From assembly GCF_900143215.1 (NCBI RefSeq), contig NZ_FRDM01000005.1, forward strand, positions 186,001-250,000: 64,000 nucleotides of DNA, read 5' to 3'. This DNA is from Geodermatophilus obscurus. GTDB taxonomy: Bacteria; Actinomycetota; Actinomycetes; Mycobacteriales; Geodermatophilaceae. The notes under the pieces are model-generated. The model saw only the letters and a list, made by a program, of their open reading frames with translations, was not told the DNA's origin and did not search any database. Below, in pieces: positions 51,923-61,369 of the stretch (positions within the stretch are counted from its first letter, which is position 1; each line of letters starts with the position of its first letter). The translations under genes were made by a program, and so were the position numbers.

Positions 51923-52222
51923 GTGGCACTCTTCTGGAACATCCTCTCGTCGGTCCTGCTCGTCTTCCTCGTGCTGCTCTTCGCACGTTTCGTCGTCGAC
52001 TGGGTGATGGTGCTGGCGCGCAGCTGGCGCCCGTCGGGGCTGGTGGCGGCGGGTCTGGAGGTCGTGTACGCCACGACGGACCCGCCCCTCAAGGCGATCC
52101 GGAAGGTGATCCCGCCCCTGAACCTGGGGTCGATCCGCCTGGACCTCGCGTTTATGGTGCTTCTGATCGCCGTGTACATCCTGCGTGGCATCGTGAACAG
52201 CCTCGCGATCGGCGCCGCGTGA
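51923..52222 (+). CDS. YggT-family membrane protein
   Basis: A 99-residue protein with two hydrophobic helices (about 4-28 and 72-92) separated by [22 protein letters not shown], the YggT signature. Its position between sepF and wag31 is conserved across actinobacteria; its function is unknown but probably connected to envelope growth. The start is GTG 51923 with GCGAGGAC upstream. Confidence 0.9.
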   Translation: MALFWNILSSVLLVFLVLLFARFVVDWVMVLARSWRPSGLVAAGLEVVYATTDPPLKAIRKVIPPLNLGSIRLDLAFMVLLIAVYILRGIVNSLAIGAA

Positions 52223-52325
52223 CCGTTGTCCCCACCCGGGGCGGGGGTCCCGGTGGCCGGCCGGGGCCGGCCACCGCTCGTCCACCGTCGTCCCTGTCCC
52301 CGTTGTCCGACCCGAGGTGAAGTCG

Positions 52326-53060
52326 ATGCCACTCACGCCTGCCGACGTGCACAACGTCGTCTTCAAGAAGCCGCCGATCGGCAAGCGGGGCTACGACGAG
52401 GACGAGGTCGATGCGTTCCTCGACGTGGTGGAGGCCGAGCTGGCCCGGCTGATCGAGGAGAACAACGAGCTGCGTTCAGGCTCGGCGACCGGTCGCACTC
52501 CGCGGGCCGTCGAGGTGCCGGAGCCCCCGGCGCCCGCGCCCGTGCCCGTCGCCGCGCCGCCGCCCCCGCCGGCGCCCGTGCGCGAGGACGACAGCGCCCG
52601 CGCGTCGCGGATGCTGGCGCTGGCCACCGAGACCGCCGACAAGTACGTGAACGAGGCCAAGGCCCAGGCCGACCAGATGGTCGTCTCGGCCAAGACCAAC
52701 AGCGAGCGCATGGTCAGCGAGGCGCGGGCCAAGAGCGAGCAGATGGTCAGCGAGGCCAAGATGCGCGCCGACTCGATGATCGGGGACGCGCGCACCCGGG
52801 CCGACACCATGGAGCGCGAGGCCCGCACCAAGGCCGCCGCCCTCGACCAGGACGCCGAGCGCCGCCACGCCGAGGTCATGGGCTCGCTGGAGGAGAAGCG
52901 CAGCAGCCTGGAGCGCAAGATCGAGGAGCTGCGCACCTTCGAGCGCGAGTACCGCACCCGGCTGCGCTCCTACCTCGAGTCGCACCTGCGCGACCTCGAC
53001 AGCCGCGGCTCGGCGGAGCCGGCGTCGAACAGCCGGCAGAACCAGCACGCCAGCGCCTAG
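52326..53060 (+). CDS. wag31: DivIVA-family polar growth protein Wag31
   Basis: A 244-residue DivIVA homologue. The N-terminal membrane-binding domain [33 protein letters not shown] is followed by a Pro-rich insert (about residues 60-90) and a long coiled coil with repeated [AS]xxxMVSEAxxxSEQ segments. It marks cell poles and directs apical growth. ATG 52326 has GAGGTGA 5 nt upstream. Confidence 0.95.
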   Translation: MPLTPADVHNVVFKKPPIGKRGYDEDEVDAFLDVVEAELARLIEENNELRSGSATGRTPRAVEVPEPPAPAPVPVAAPPPPPAPVREDDSARASRMLALATETADKYVNEAKAQADQMVVSAKTNSERMVSEARAKSEQMVSEAKMRADSMIGDARTRADTMEREARTKAAALDQDAERRHAEVMGSLEEKRSSLERKIEELRTFEREYRTRLRSYLESHLRDLDSRGSAEPASNSRQNQHASA

Positions 53061-53144
53061 CGCTCGTCGCCCGGGCCCCGGACACCCGTCCGGGGCCCGG
53101 GCGCGTTCCCGGCCCGGGGAGGGGTCGACGGCTGTGGTCCCGGT

Positions 53145-53150
53145 TACAGT
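53145..53150 (+). promoter_or_regulatory. Putative -10 TACAGT (leaderless)
   Basis: TACAGT ends 6 nt before the GTG at 53157, which lacks a close ribosome-binding site. Confidence 0.45.
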
Positions 53151-53156
53151 CGGCAG

Positions 53157-53933
53157 GTGATCCTGGCTGCGGGTCTGCTGGTCCTGCTGGGCCTGGGACT
53201 GTTCGTCGGCGGCATCCTCACCGGCCTCGTCGCCCTCTACTGGGGGTGCGTGGCGGCGTGCGGGCTCGCTGCCGTCCTGCTCCTGGCAACCCGGCTGCGG
53301 ACGGCCCGGGAGGCCCGCGACTTCGACCGGCGCGCGTCGGAGTCCGCGTCGAGGCCGGGGACGACGGGCCCGGCGACCGGAACGCGGCCGCCCGAGGCAC
53401 CCCACTCCGCGCCGCGGCGGGTCGCGGACACCGCGCCCGCCGAGTCGACTGCCGCCGGCCCGGCCGGTGCGACGGCACTGCGGATGCCGGAGGCCGCACC
53501 CGAGCCGGCCGGTGCGACGGCACTGCGGACGCCGGAGCCCGAACCGGAGCCGTCGCTGCAGGAGCCGCCCGCCACCGTCCCGCCGACCACCGCGGTCGCG
53601 AACGGCCGAGCCGACGAGCAGGCCCTGGCCCGCCGCGGCGCCCACGAGCCCCCCGAGAGCTCCACGGACGCGACGACGGGGGAACCCGGCGAGGAGGACG
53701 TCGAGGTCACCGACCTGCTGCTCGTGGTCGACCTCGACGACGAGGTGCTGGTCGTCGACGAGCACCCGCGCTACCACCTGGCCGGCTGCCCGTTCCTCGA
53801 CGGCCGCGACGGGATCGGCCTGCCCATGGCCGAGGCGCGCACCGACGGGTTCACGCCGTGCGCCACCTGCCGCCCGGTGCGGTACATCGCCGACACCGAG
53901 CGGGCCCGTCGGCAGGCCGCGCGCCGCAACTGA
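53157..53933 (+). CDS. Membrane protein with C-terminal cysteine motif, function unknown
   Basis: A 258-residue protein not assigned to a known family. Two N-terminal helices (about 1-23 and 26-44) are followed by a disordered Pro/Glu-rich region that includes a direct duplication (AGATALRMPE and AGATALRTPE). A small C-terminal domain, VVDEHPRYHLAGCPFLDGR then EARTDGFTPCATCRPV, has three cysteines and a histidine in an arrangement suited to a metal. It follows wag31 and may be an envelope or polarity factor, but this is only positional inference. Confidence 0.7.
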   Translation: MILAAGLLVLLGLGLFVGGILTGLVALYWGCVAACGLAAVLLLATRLRTAREARDFDRRASESASRPGTTGPATGTRPPEAPHSAPRRVADTAPAESTAAGPAGATALRMPEAAPEPAGATALRTPEPEPEPSLQEPPATVPPTTAVANGRADEQALARRGAHEPPESSTDATTGEPGEEDVEVTDLLLVVDLDDEVLVVDEHPRYHLAGCPFLDGRDGIGLPMAEARTDGFTPCATCRPVRYIADTERARRQAARRN

Positions 53934-54062
53934 AGAAGGACCCCCTGCCCCCACCGGACAAGGACCCCGTCCTCCTCTCCCCTCGCAGGCTCGAGGCGAG
54001 CCTCGGGACGGGGCCGGCGGCGAGCCTCCGGACGAGGCCGATCCGGAGGCTCGCCACTCCGC
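53934..54062. terminator. Family A elements between convergent genes
   Basis: CCCCGTCC (53965-53972) pairs with GGACGGGG (54006-54013) around a CTCGCAGGCTCGAGGCGAGC core. A partial copy precedes it and another right-arm-like segment follows. Both neighbouring genes end here, so it should stop transcription on both strands. Confidence 0.62.
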
Positions 54063-57000
54063 TCAGGCGCCGGCGCGGGCCACCCAGAAGCGCGAGCCGG
54101 CCGGACCCTCGACGCCCTCGCCGTCCCCGGGCTGCTGCGCGTGCACCCGGACGGCGAGCACCTCGTCGGCGACCTGCGCACCGTGCTCGATCAGCGCCTG
54201 GGCCATCGTGTCGTCGGCGGTCCACCACAGCTGGATGCGGTCGCTGACGGCCAGCCCGCCGTTCTTGCGGGCCTCCTGGACCAGCCGCACGGCCTCGCGG
54301 ACCAGGCCCGCCCGCTCCAGCTCCGGGGTCAGCTCCAGGTCCAGCGCGACGGTCAACCCGCCCCCGCTTGCCACGGTCCAGCCCTCGCGCGGGGTCTCGG
54401 TGACGACCAGGTCGCCGTCCTGCAGCGGCACGGTCGCGCCGTCGACCTCCACCGACGCCGTCCCGGCGCGGTAGGCGGCCACCAGGGCCGGCGCGTCGGC
54501 GGCGGCGACCGCCCGGGCCACCGTCTGCACCTGCTTGCCCAGCCGGCGGCCGACCGCGCGGAAGTCGACCTTCACGCTCACGTCGACCAGGTCGCCGCCG
54601 ACCGCGGAGAGGTCCATCAGCTCGGCCACGTTGAGCTCGTCGGCGACCTCGGCCACCAGGTCGCGCGGCAGCTCCGCCCAGCCCGGGGCGGCCACGACCG
54701 CACGGGCCAGCGGCTGGCGGGTGCGCACCGAGGCCTTCGTGCGCGCCGAGCGGCCCAGCTCGACCAGCCTGCGCACCAGCGCCACCTGCTCGACCAGCGC
54801 GGCGTCGCGGGCGCCCTCGTCCACCTGCGGCCAGGCGGCCAGGTGCACGCTGTCGACCGCGTCCGTCAGCCCCGGAGCCACCGCCCGGGACCACACCTCC
54901 TCGGTGACGAAGGGCGTGAACGGCGCCATCAGGCGGGTCAGCACGTCGAGCACCTCGTGCAGCGTGGCCAGCGCCGCCGGGTCGCCGTCCCAGAAGCGCC
55001 GCCGCGAGCGGCGCACGTACCAGTTGGACAGGTCGTCGACGAACTGCGCGATCAGCCGGCCGGCGCCCTGGGTGTCGAAGTCCTCCAGCGCCGCGGTGAC
55101 GCCCGCGGTGACGTCGGCGAGGGTGGCCAGCGCCCAGCGGTCCAGCAGCGGCCGCTCGTCCGGCGCCGGGGCGGGGCTCGAGAGCGGGTCCCAGCCGTTG
55201 GTCTCGGCGTAGAGGGTGAAGAAGCTGGCGGTGTTCCAGTAGGTGAGCAGCACCTTGCGGACCACCTCGGACAGCGTCTCGTGCCCGACCCGGCGGGCCG
55301 ACCACGGCGAGCCGCCGGCCAGCATGAACCAGCGGACGGCGTCGGCGCCGTGCCGGTCCATCAGCGGGATGGGCTCGAGGATGTTGCCCAGGTGCTTGCT
55401 CATCTTCCGGCCGTCCTCGGCCAGGATGTGGCCCAGGCACAGCACGTTCTCGTACGAGTTCTCCTCGAACACCAGCGTGCCGACGGCCATCAGCGAGTAG
55501 AACCAGCCGCGGGTCTGGTCGATCGCCTCGCAGATGAACTGCGCCGGGTAGGCGGCCTCGAACTCCGCCTGGTTGCGGTACGGCGCGCCCCACTGGGCGA
55601 AGGGCATCGAGCCGGAGTCGTACCAGGCGTCGATGACCTGCGGCACCCGCCGGTAGGTGCCCTCCTCGCCGGGCCGCGTGAAGGTCACCTCGTCGATGAA
55701 CGGCCGGTGCGGGTCCAGGTCGGACAGGTCGCGCCCGGTCAGCTCGGACAGCTCCGCCAGCGAGCCGACCACGAGCATCCGTGACGGATCCGCGTCGTTG
55801 CGCCAGACCGGCAGCGGCGTCCCCCAGTACCGGTCGCGCGACAGCGCCCAGTCGACGTTGTTGCGCAGCCAGTCGCCGTAGCGGCCCCACTGGATGGTCT
55901 CCGGGTACCAGTGCGTCTTCTCGTTCTCGGCGAGCAACCGGTCCTTGATCTGGCTCGTCCGGATGTACCAGGACGGCTGCGCGTAGTACATGAGCGGCGT
56001 GTGGCAGCGCCAGCAGTGCGGGTAGCTGTGCTCGTAGCGCTGCTCGCGGAGCAGGACGCCGCGCCGCTGCAGGTCCTCGACCAGGGCCGCGTCGGCGACC
56101 TTGAAGAAGTGGCCCCCGACCAGCGGGATCTCGGCCAGGAAGTGCCCGGTCGCGTCGATCGGGTTCACCACCGGCAGCCCGTAGCCGCGGCAGACGGCGA
56201 GGTCGTCGGCGCCGAACGCGGGGGACTGGTGCACCAGCCCGGTGCCGTCGTCGGTGGTCACGTAGTCGGCCAGGACGACGAAGTGCGCGTCGGCCTGCTC
56301 ACCACCAGGGCCCTCGGGAAAGTCGACCAGCTCGAACGGCCGCTGGTAGTGCACCCGCTCCCAGTCCCGCCCGGTGGTGCGGGCCAGGACCTCGGCCTCC
56401 TCGCCCAGCACCGCCGCCAGCAGCGGCTCGGCGACGACGAAGGTGCCGGCGTCCGTGTGCGCCACGACGTAGGGAACGTCGGGGTGGACGGCGACCGCGG
56501 TGTTGCTCGGTAGCGTCCACGGCGTCGTCGTCCAGACCAGCAGATCGGCCCGGCCCGCCCACTCGCCGTCGGTGACCGGCAGCCGCACGTACACCGACGG
56601 GTCGGTGATCGACTCGTACCCCTGGGCGACCTCGTGGTCGGACAGCCCGGTGCCGCAGCGCGGGCAGTAGGGGGCGACCCGGTGGTCCTCGACGAGCAGG
56701 CCCTTGCCGTGCACCTGCTGGAGCGACCACCAGACGCTCTCGATGTAGGCCCGGTCCATCGTCCAGTAGGCGGTGGACATGTCGACCCAGTAACCCATCC
56801 GGCGGGTCAGGTCGCTGAAGGCGTCGACGTGCCGCATGACCGACTCGCGGCAGCGGGCGTTGAACTCCGCGATGCCGTAGCGCTCGATGTCGGGCTTGCC
56901 GGCGAAGCCGAGCTCCTGCTCGACGGCGATCTCCACCGGCAGGCCGTGGCAGTCCCAGCCGGCGCGGCGGGGCACGTGCCAGCCCTGCATGGTCTTGAAC

Positions 57001-57224
57001 CGCGGGAAGACGTCCTTGAACGCGCGCGCCTCGATGTGGTGCGTGCCGGGTCGGCCGTTGGCGGTCGGCGGGCCTTCGTAGAAGTTCCACTGCGGCCGGC
57101 CGGCGGAGGCCTCCAGCGTGCGGGCGAAGACCTTGTCGGCCTCCCAGCGGCCCAGGACCTCCCGCTCCAGGGCGGGCAGGTCGACCTGAGGGGGCAGCGC
57201 ACGGAAGGGGCCGGGTGAGCTCAC
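54063..57224 (-). CDS. ileS: Isoleucyl-tRNA synthetase
   Basis: A 1053-residue class Ia synthetase. The HIGH region is in the form PPTANGRPGTHHIEARAFKD, typical of the archaeal/eukaryal-like IleS of actinobacteria; the KMSKS loop is GRKMSKHLGN. The editing domain (about 200-400; LVWTTTPWTLPSNTAVAV) and anticodon-binding domain are complete. GTG 57224 is used, though the GGAGG is almost directly adjacent. It is divergent from the antiporter gene. Confidence 0.93.
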   Translation of the reverse strand: MSSPGPFRALPPQVDLPALEREVLGRWEADKVFARTLEASAGRPQWNFYEGPPTANGRPGTHHIEARAFKDVFPRFKTMQGWHVPRRAGWDCHGLPVEIAVEQELGFAGKPDIERYGIAEFNARCRESVMRHVDAFSDLTRRMGYWVDMSTAYWTMDRAYIESVWWSLQQVHGKGLLVEDHRVAPYCPRCGTGLSDHEVAQGYESITDPSVYVRLPVTDGEWAGRADLLVWTTTPWTLPSNTAVAVHPDVPYVVAHTDAGTFVVAEPLLAAVLGEEAEVLARTTGRDWERVHYQRPFELVDFPEGPGGEQADAHFVVLADYVTTDDGTGLVHQSPAFGADDLAVCRGYGLPVVNPIDATGHFLAEIPLVGGHFFKVADAALVEDLQRRGVLLREQRYEHSYPHCWRCHTPLMYYAQPSWYIRTSQIKDRLLAENEKTHWYPETIQWGRYGDWLRNNVDWALSRDRYWGTPLPVWRNDADPSRMLVVGSLAELSELTGRDLSDLDPHRPFIDEVTFTRPGEEGTYRRVPQVIDAWYDSGSMPFAQWGAPYRNQAEFEAAYPAQFICEAIDQTRGWFYSLMAVGTLVFEENSYENVLCLGHILAEDGRKMSKHLGNILEPIPLMDRHGADAVRWFMLAGGSPWSARRVGHETLSEVVRKVLLTYWNTASFFTLYAETNGWDPLSSPAPAPDERPLLDRWALATLADVTAGVTAALEDFDTQGAGRLIAQFVDDLSNWYVRRSRRRFWDGDPAALATLHEVLDVLTRLMAPFTPFVTEEVWSRAVAPGLTDAVDSVHLAAWPQVDEGARDAALVEQVALVRRLVELGRSARTKASVRTRQPLARAVVAAPGWAELPRDLVAEVADELNVAELMDLSAVGGDLVDVSVKVDFRAVGRRLGKQVQTVARAVAAADAPALVAAYRAGTASVEVDGATVPLQDGDLVVTETPREGWTVASGGGLTVALDLELTPELERAGLVREAVRLVQEARKNGGLAVSDRIQLWWTADDTMAQALIEHGAQVADEVLAVRVHAQQPGDGEGVEGPAGSRFWVARAGA

Positions 57225-57338
57225 CCCTCCATCATCCCCGAGCCCGCCACCCGGTCCGGACGCCGTCCCCGCGGCCGGGTCGCAGGACGGCGCTGGCCTC
57301 GGCGTACGGGAGACTGCGGAGGTGGACAGGGGCGCGCG

Positions 57339-58850
57339 GTGAACACGACGGTCACCGTCGCGCTCGCCGCGGGCGCGGTCGTCGTCCTCGTCGCGGCCGT
57401 GGCGCTCCGCCTGGCGGATCGGCTCGGACTGCCCAGCCTGCTGCTCTACCTCGCCCTCGGCGTGGTCATCGGCGAGAGCGGCCTCGGCGTCCAGTTCGAG
57501 GACTACCGCCTCACCCACACGCTGGCGTACGCCGCTCTCGTCGTCATCCTGGCGGAGGGCGGCCTCACGACCCGGTGGGGCGACGTGCGCCGGGCGATCG
57601 GGCCCGGGGTCGCGCTGTCCACCGTCGGCGTCGTGGTCAGCGTGGTGGTGACCGGGGCCGTCGGCGTCCTGGTCCTCGGCTACGACTGGGGCTTCGCCCT
57701 GCTGGTGGCCGCGGTCATCAGCTCGACCGACGCCGCCGCCGTCTTCGCGACCCTGCGGCGGCTGCCCCTCCCGCGGCGGTTGGCCGCGTCCCTGGAGGCC
57801 GAGAGCGGCCTCAACGACGCCCCGGTCATCCTGCTCGTGACCGTGCTGGCCGAGTCGCTCACCGGGGAGTCGACGCAGCCGTGGTGGCTGATCGGCCTGG
57901 TGGTGGCCGTCGAGCTCGCCGGGGGTGCCGTCATCGGGGTCGGGGTGGGCTTCGGGGGCGCGGCGCTGCTGCGCCGCGTCGCGCTCCCCGTGGCCGGCTT
58001 CTACCCCCTGGCGACGCTGGCGCTCTGCATCCTCGCGTACTCGTCGGCGTCGCTGGCGCACACGTCCGGCTTCGTCGCGGTGTACCTCTGCGGCCTGGTG
58101 CTGGGCAACGCCGCGCTGCCGCACCGGGCGGCGAGCATCGGGTTCGCCGAGGGCATGGCCTCACTGGCGCAGATCGGCCTGTTCGTCCTGCTCGGTCTCC
58201 TCGTGTCGCCGGGCCGGCTGGCCGACGCCGTGGGTCCGGCCCTCGTGATCGGTGGCGCGCTGCTGCTCATCGCCCGGCCGTTGTCGGTGGTGGCCAGCCT
58301 GGTGTGGTTCCGGTTCCCGTGGGCGCACCAGGTGTTCATCTCCTGGGCGGGCCTGCGCGGGGCGGTACCGATCGTCGCGGCCATCATCCCGCTGAACGCG
58401 CAGGTCCCCGGGGCGACGACCGTCTTCGACACGGTGTTCGTGCTGGTCGTCGTCTTCACGATCGTCCAGGGCTGGTCGCTGCCGTGGCTCGCGCAGCGGC
58501 TGCGGATCGCCACCCCCGTCACCCCCCGTGACGTGCAGGTCGAGGCTGCGCCCCTGGAGGAGCTGGATGCCGAGCTGATGCAGCTGACCGTGCCGGAGGG
58601 GTCGCGGCTGCACGGTGTCTACCTGCCGGAGCTGCGGCTGCCCGAGGACGCCGCGGTGGTGCTCATCGTCCGGGACGGCCGGTCGTTCGTGCCCGGCCCG
58701 ACGACCCGGCTCATGCGCGGCGACCAGGCCCTGCTGGTCTCCGCGCGCGGGTCGCGGGCGGAGGCCGAGCGGCGGCTGCGCGCGGTCAGCCGGGCCGGCC
58801 GGCTGGCCACCTGGCGCGGCGAGTCCGGCGCCGCCTCCGGCACCGACTGA
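57339..58850 (+). CDS. CPA1-family cation/proton antiporter with TrkA_C domain
   Basis: A 503-residue antiporter with about 12 helices and the key motifs SSTDAAAVFATLR and ESGLNDAPVILLV. A cytoplasmic TrkA_C/RCK-like domain (LMQLTVPEGSRLHGVYLPEL, DQALLVSARGSRAEAE) follows from about residue 410, as in the K+/H+ antiporters of the NhaP2/CvrA type. The ion cannot be told with certainty; K+ or Na+ export is expected. Confidence 0.88.
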   Translation: MNTTVTVALAAGAVVVLVAAVALRLADRLGLPSLLLYLALGVVIGESGLGVQFEDYRLTHTLAYAALVVILAEGGLTTRWGDVRRAIGPGVALSTVGVVVSVVVTGAVGVLVLGYDWGFALLVAAVISSTDAAAVFATLRRLPLPRRLAASLEAESGLNDAPVILLVTVLAESLTGESTQPWWLIGLVVAVELAGGAVIGVGVGFGGAALLRRVALPVAGFYPLATLALCILAYSSASLAHTSGFVAVYLCGLVLGNAALPHRAASIGFAEGMASLAQIGLFVLLGLLVSPGRLADAVGPALVIGGALLLIARPLSVVASLVWFRFPWAHQVFISWAGLRGAVPIVAAIIPLNAQVPGATTVFDTVFVLVVVFTIVQGWSLPWLAQRLRIATPVTPRDVQVEAAPLEELDAELMQLTVPEGSRLHGVYLPELRLPEDAAVVLIVRDGRSFVPGPTTRLMRGDQALLVSARGSRAEAERRLRAVSRAGRLATWRGESGAASGTD

Positions 58851-58910
58851 TGGAGGACCGCTCACCTCCCACCCCGAGCGTGCGGGGGGCGCGGGCAGGA
58901 GGGTCCTCCG
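58851..58910. terminator. Family A-like hairpin between convergent genes
   Basis: GGAGGACC near 58853 and GGTCCTCC near 58903 form an 8-bp stem around a GC-rich loop. It fills the whole gap between the antiporter and mqo stops and looks bidirectional. Confidence 0.6.
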
Positions 58911-60404
58911 TCAGCCGTTGAGCTCGAGGGTCTGCATCGTGTCCGCGCGGACCTCGGCCAGCAGCGCCGGGTCGTCGTTGAGCCGGCGGCCGTAGGAGGG
59001 GATCGCCTCCTGCAGCTTCGGGCGCCACGCGGCGATCCGGTCGGGGAAGCAGCGCTCGAGCACGGTGAGCATCGCCGAGACCGCCGTCGACGCGCCGGGT
59101 GAGGCGCCGAGCAGACCGGCGATGGTCCCCTCGCCGCCGACGACCAGCTCGGTGCCGAACTGCAGCACACCGCGCCCGGTCACCGGGTCGCGCTTGATCA
59201 CCTGGACCCGCTGGCCGGCGGTGACCATGTCCCAGTCCGCCTGCTCGGCCAGCGGTACGAAGGCGGTGAGCGTCTCGTGCCGGGCGCGGCGCGACTGGAG
59301 CAGCTCGCCGATCAGGTAGCGGGTCAGCGCCAGCTCGGTGCGGGCCACGCCCAGCATCGAGCCCAGGTTGTTCGGCTTGACGCTCAGCGGCAGGTCGAAG
59401 ATCGAGCCGGCCTTGAGGAACCTGGGCGAGAAGCCGGCGTACGGGCCGAACAGCAGCGAGTGGTCGCCGTCGATGAGGCGCAGGTCCAGGTGCGGCACCG
59501 ACATCGGGGGAGCACCCACGGCGGCCTGGCCGTAGACCTTCGCCTGGTGCGCCGAGACCAGCTCGGGGGAGTTGGTGTGCAGGAACATGCCACTCACCGG
59601 GAAGCCGCCGAAGCCGCGGATCTCGGGGATGGTGGCCTTCTGCAGCAGCGGCAGCGCGCCACCGCCGGCCCCGACGAACAGGAACCGGGTGCGGACGGTG
59701 CGCTCCTCACCGCTGACGGTGTCACGGACGGTCACCGACCAGCGGCCGTCCTCCCGGCGCTCGACGTCGGTGACCCGCTGGTCCACGTGCACGTGCACGC
59801 CGCGGTCCTCGGCGGCGCCGAACAGCAGCCGGGTCAGCGACCCGAAGTCGACGTCGGTGCCCGCGGCCGAGCGGGTCGCGGCGACCACCTGGTCGGCCGG
59901 GCGGCCGGCCATCACCAGCGGCACCCACCGGGCCAGCACGGCAGGGTCGTCGGTGTACTCCAGACCCTCGAACGCCGGCTGCGCGGACATCGCCGCGTGG
60001 CGGGTGCGCAGGTAGGAGCGGCCGGCCTCGCCGGTCACGAAGCTGACGTGCGGAACCGGGGTGATGAACTCCTTGGGCGACCCGGTCAGCCCCGAGCGGA
60101 CCAGGTGCGACCAGAACTGCCGGGACACGGCGAACTGCTCGTTGATCGTCACGGCCTTGGTGACGTCGACCGAGCCGTCCGGGCCGGCGGGCGTGTAATT
60201 GAGCTCGCAGAGGGCCGCGTGACCGGTCCCGGCGTTGTTCCACGGGCGGGAGCTCTCGCCGGCCACCGCGGGCCCGGACTCGAAGACGGTGACGCTCCAG
60301 TCGGGGGCGACGACGCCCAGCAGCGACGCGAGGGTCGCGCTCATGACGCCGCCACCCACGAGGACGACGTCGGGGTCGGTGGCTGGGGCGAGATCGGTGG
60401 ACAC
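58911..60404 (-). CDS. mqo: Malate:quinone oxidoreductase
   Basis: A 497-residue FAD enzyme of the TCA cycle that oxidises malate and passes electrons to quinone at the membrane. VVLVGGGVMSATLASLL is the FAD motif; GESSRPWNNAGTGHAALCELNYTP and GSPKEFITPVPHVSFV are Mqo signatures. The length is normal. The GTG start faces lspA across a 239-bp divergent region. Confidence 0.95.
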   Translation of the reverse strand: MSTDLAPATDPDVVLVGGGVMSATLASLLGVVAPDWSVTVFESGPAVAGESSRPWNNAGTGHAALCELNYTPAGPDGSVDVTKAVTINEQFAVSRQFWSHLVRSGLTGSPKEFITPVPHVSFVTGEAGRSYLRTRHAAMSAQPAFEGLEYTDDPAVLARWVPLVMAGRPADQVVAATRSAAGTDVDFGSLTRLLFGAAEDRGVHVHVDQRVTDVERREDGRWSVTVRDTVSGEERTVRTRFLFVGAGGGALPLLQKATIPEIRGFGGFPVSGMFLHTNSPELVSAHQAKVYGQAAVGAPPMSVPHLDLRLIDGDHSLLFGPYAGFSPRFLKAGSIFDLPLSVKPNNLGSMLGVARTELALTRYLIGELLQSRRARHETLTAFVPLAEQADWDMVTAGQRVQVIKRDPVTGRGVLQFGTELVVGGEGTIAGLLGASPGASTAVSAMLTVLERCFPDRIAAWRPKLQEAIPSYGRRLNDDPALLAEVRADTMQTLELNG

Positions 60405-60643
60405 GACGGCCTTCCGGCTCGGGGGGAGGGTGCTGCCTTCCCAACTTCGACCAGCGGGCCTCCGAACATGTCACCCTCCGTGGTGAGATACGTCGCACTC
60501 CGCCATGAGATGAGTCACACCGAGCCGGGTTGCGGGTCCCGGCGGACGGCGGCGGGAGCTCCCCCCGGCCGCCGCTATCGTCGGGAGGACGGCGCCCACC
60601 GGCCGCGCCGCCCACCGCCAGGCCTTCGACCGAGGAGCTCTCC
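60405..60643. other. mqo-lspA divergent region
   Basis: A relatively AT-rich segment at 60450-60530 contains the direct repeat TGAGAT at 60484 and 60506, exactly 22 bp (two helical turns) apart, a possible operator. TATCGT at 60575-60580 fits a -10 for lspA. No gene is seen. Confidence 0.4.
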
Positions 60644-61246
60644 CTGCCCAGCCCCAGCGACGCCCCGGACGGACCGGGCGACCCCCAGGACGGCGCCGTC
60701 GCGGCCTCCGGGGACACCGCGGCACGCCGTCCCCGCACCCGGCTGCTGCTCCTGCTGGCGCTCGTGGTGCTGGCCCTCGACCTGGGCACCAAGCTGCTCG
60801 TCGTCGCCACCGTCGAACGCGGCGCGGACATCCGGTTGCTGGGCGGGGCGCTCTACCTGACCCACACCCGCAACACCGGGGCGGCGTTCTCCTTCGCCGA
60901 GGGCTTCACCGTCGTCTTCACGCTCATCGCGGTCGCCGTCGCGGTGGTCATCGTGCGCACCGCCCGCCGGCTGCTCTCCGCCGGCTGGGCCGTCGCGCTC
61001 GGCCTGGTGCTCGGCGGCGCGGTCGGCAACCTCGTCGACCGCGTCTTCCGCGAGCCGGGCTTCCTGCGCGGCGGCGTCGTCGACTTCATCTCGGTGTTCG
61101 CGCCGGACGGCGAGTTCTACCCGGTCTTCAACGTCGCCGACTCGGCGATCGTGTGCGGCGGGGTCCTTGGCGTGGTCCTCGCGCTGCGTGGCGTCGAGTT
61201 CGACGGCACGCGCAGCACCGGGGAGGACGCCGCGGCGCGCGACTGA
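60644..61246 (+). CDS. lspA: Lipoprotein signal peptidase II
   Basis: A 200-residue polytopic aspartyl protease that cleaves prolipoproteins. The catalytic aspartates are D132 (GNLVDRVF) and D166 (FNVADSAIV); HTRNTGAAFSF is conserved. No ATG or GTG is available before the first helix. CTG 60644 is preferred because GAGGAG lies 6 nt upstream; the alternative is TTG 60530, which would add a Pro-rich extension. Four helices are seen. A family A hairpin follows. Confidence 0.88.
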   Translation: MPSPSDAPDGPGDPQDGAVAASGDTAARRPRTRLLLLLALVVLALDLGTKLLVVATVERGADIRLLGGALYLTHTRNTGAAFSFAEGFTVVFTLIAVAVAVVIVRTARRLLSAGWAVALGLVLGGAVGNLVDRVFREPGFLRGGVVDFISVFAPDGEFYPVFNVADSAIVCGGVLGVVLALRGVEFDGTRSTGEDAAARD

Positions 61247-61312
61247 AGAAGGACCCCCCTCCCACGCCTCGCGAGCTCGGCGCGGGCCCTGAGGGTGGCC
61301 GCTCCAGCACGT
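61247..61312 (+). terminator. Family A element after lspA
   Basis: CCCCCCTC (61254-61261) and GAGGGTGG (61291-61298) pair with one mismatch around a CTCGCGAGCTCGGCGCGGGCC core. It begins directly after the stop with the characteristic AGAAGGACCCC. Confidence 0.62.
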
Positions 61313-61356
61313 CACCACGCCCGGGCGGTGCTGCGTCGGGCCGTCGCCGCGACGGT

Positions 61357-61362
61357 CAGAAT
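61357..61362 (+). promoter_or_regulatory. Putative -10 CAGAAT (leaderless rluD)
   Basis: CAGAAT ends 7 nt before the GTG at 61370 and overlaps an alternative ATG at 61361. This spacing matches the other leaderless starts in the window. Confidence 0.35.
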
Positions 61363-61369
61363 GGAGCCC

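Noticed and set aside
57225-57338. T-box riboswitch before ileS, as in some actinobacteria
   Set aside because: The gap is only 114 bp and lacks a recognisable T-box sequence (TGGNACCGCG) or specifier stem.
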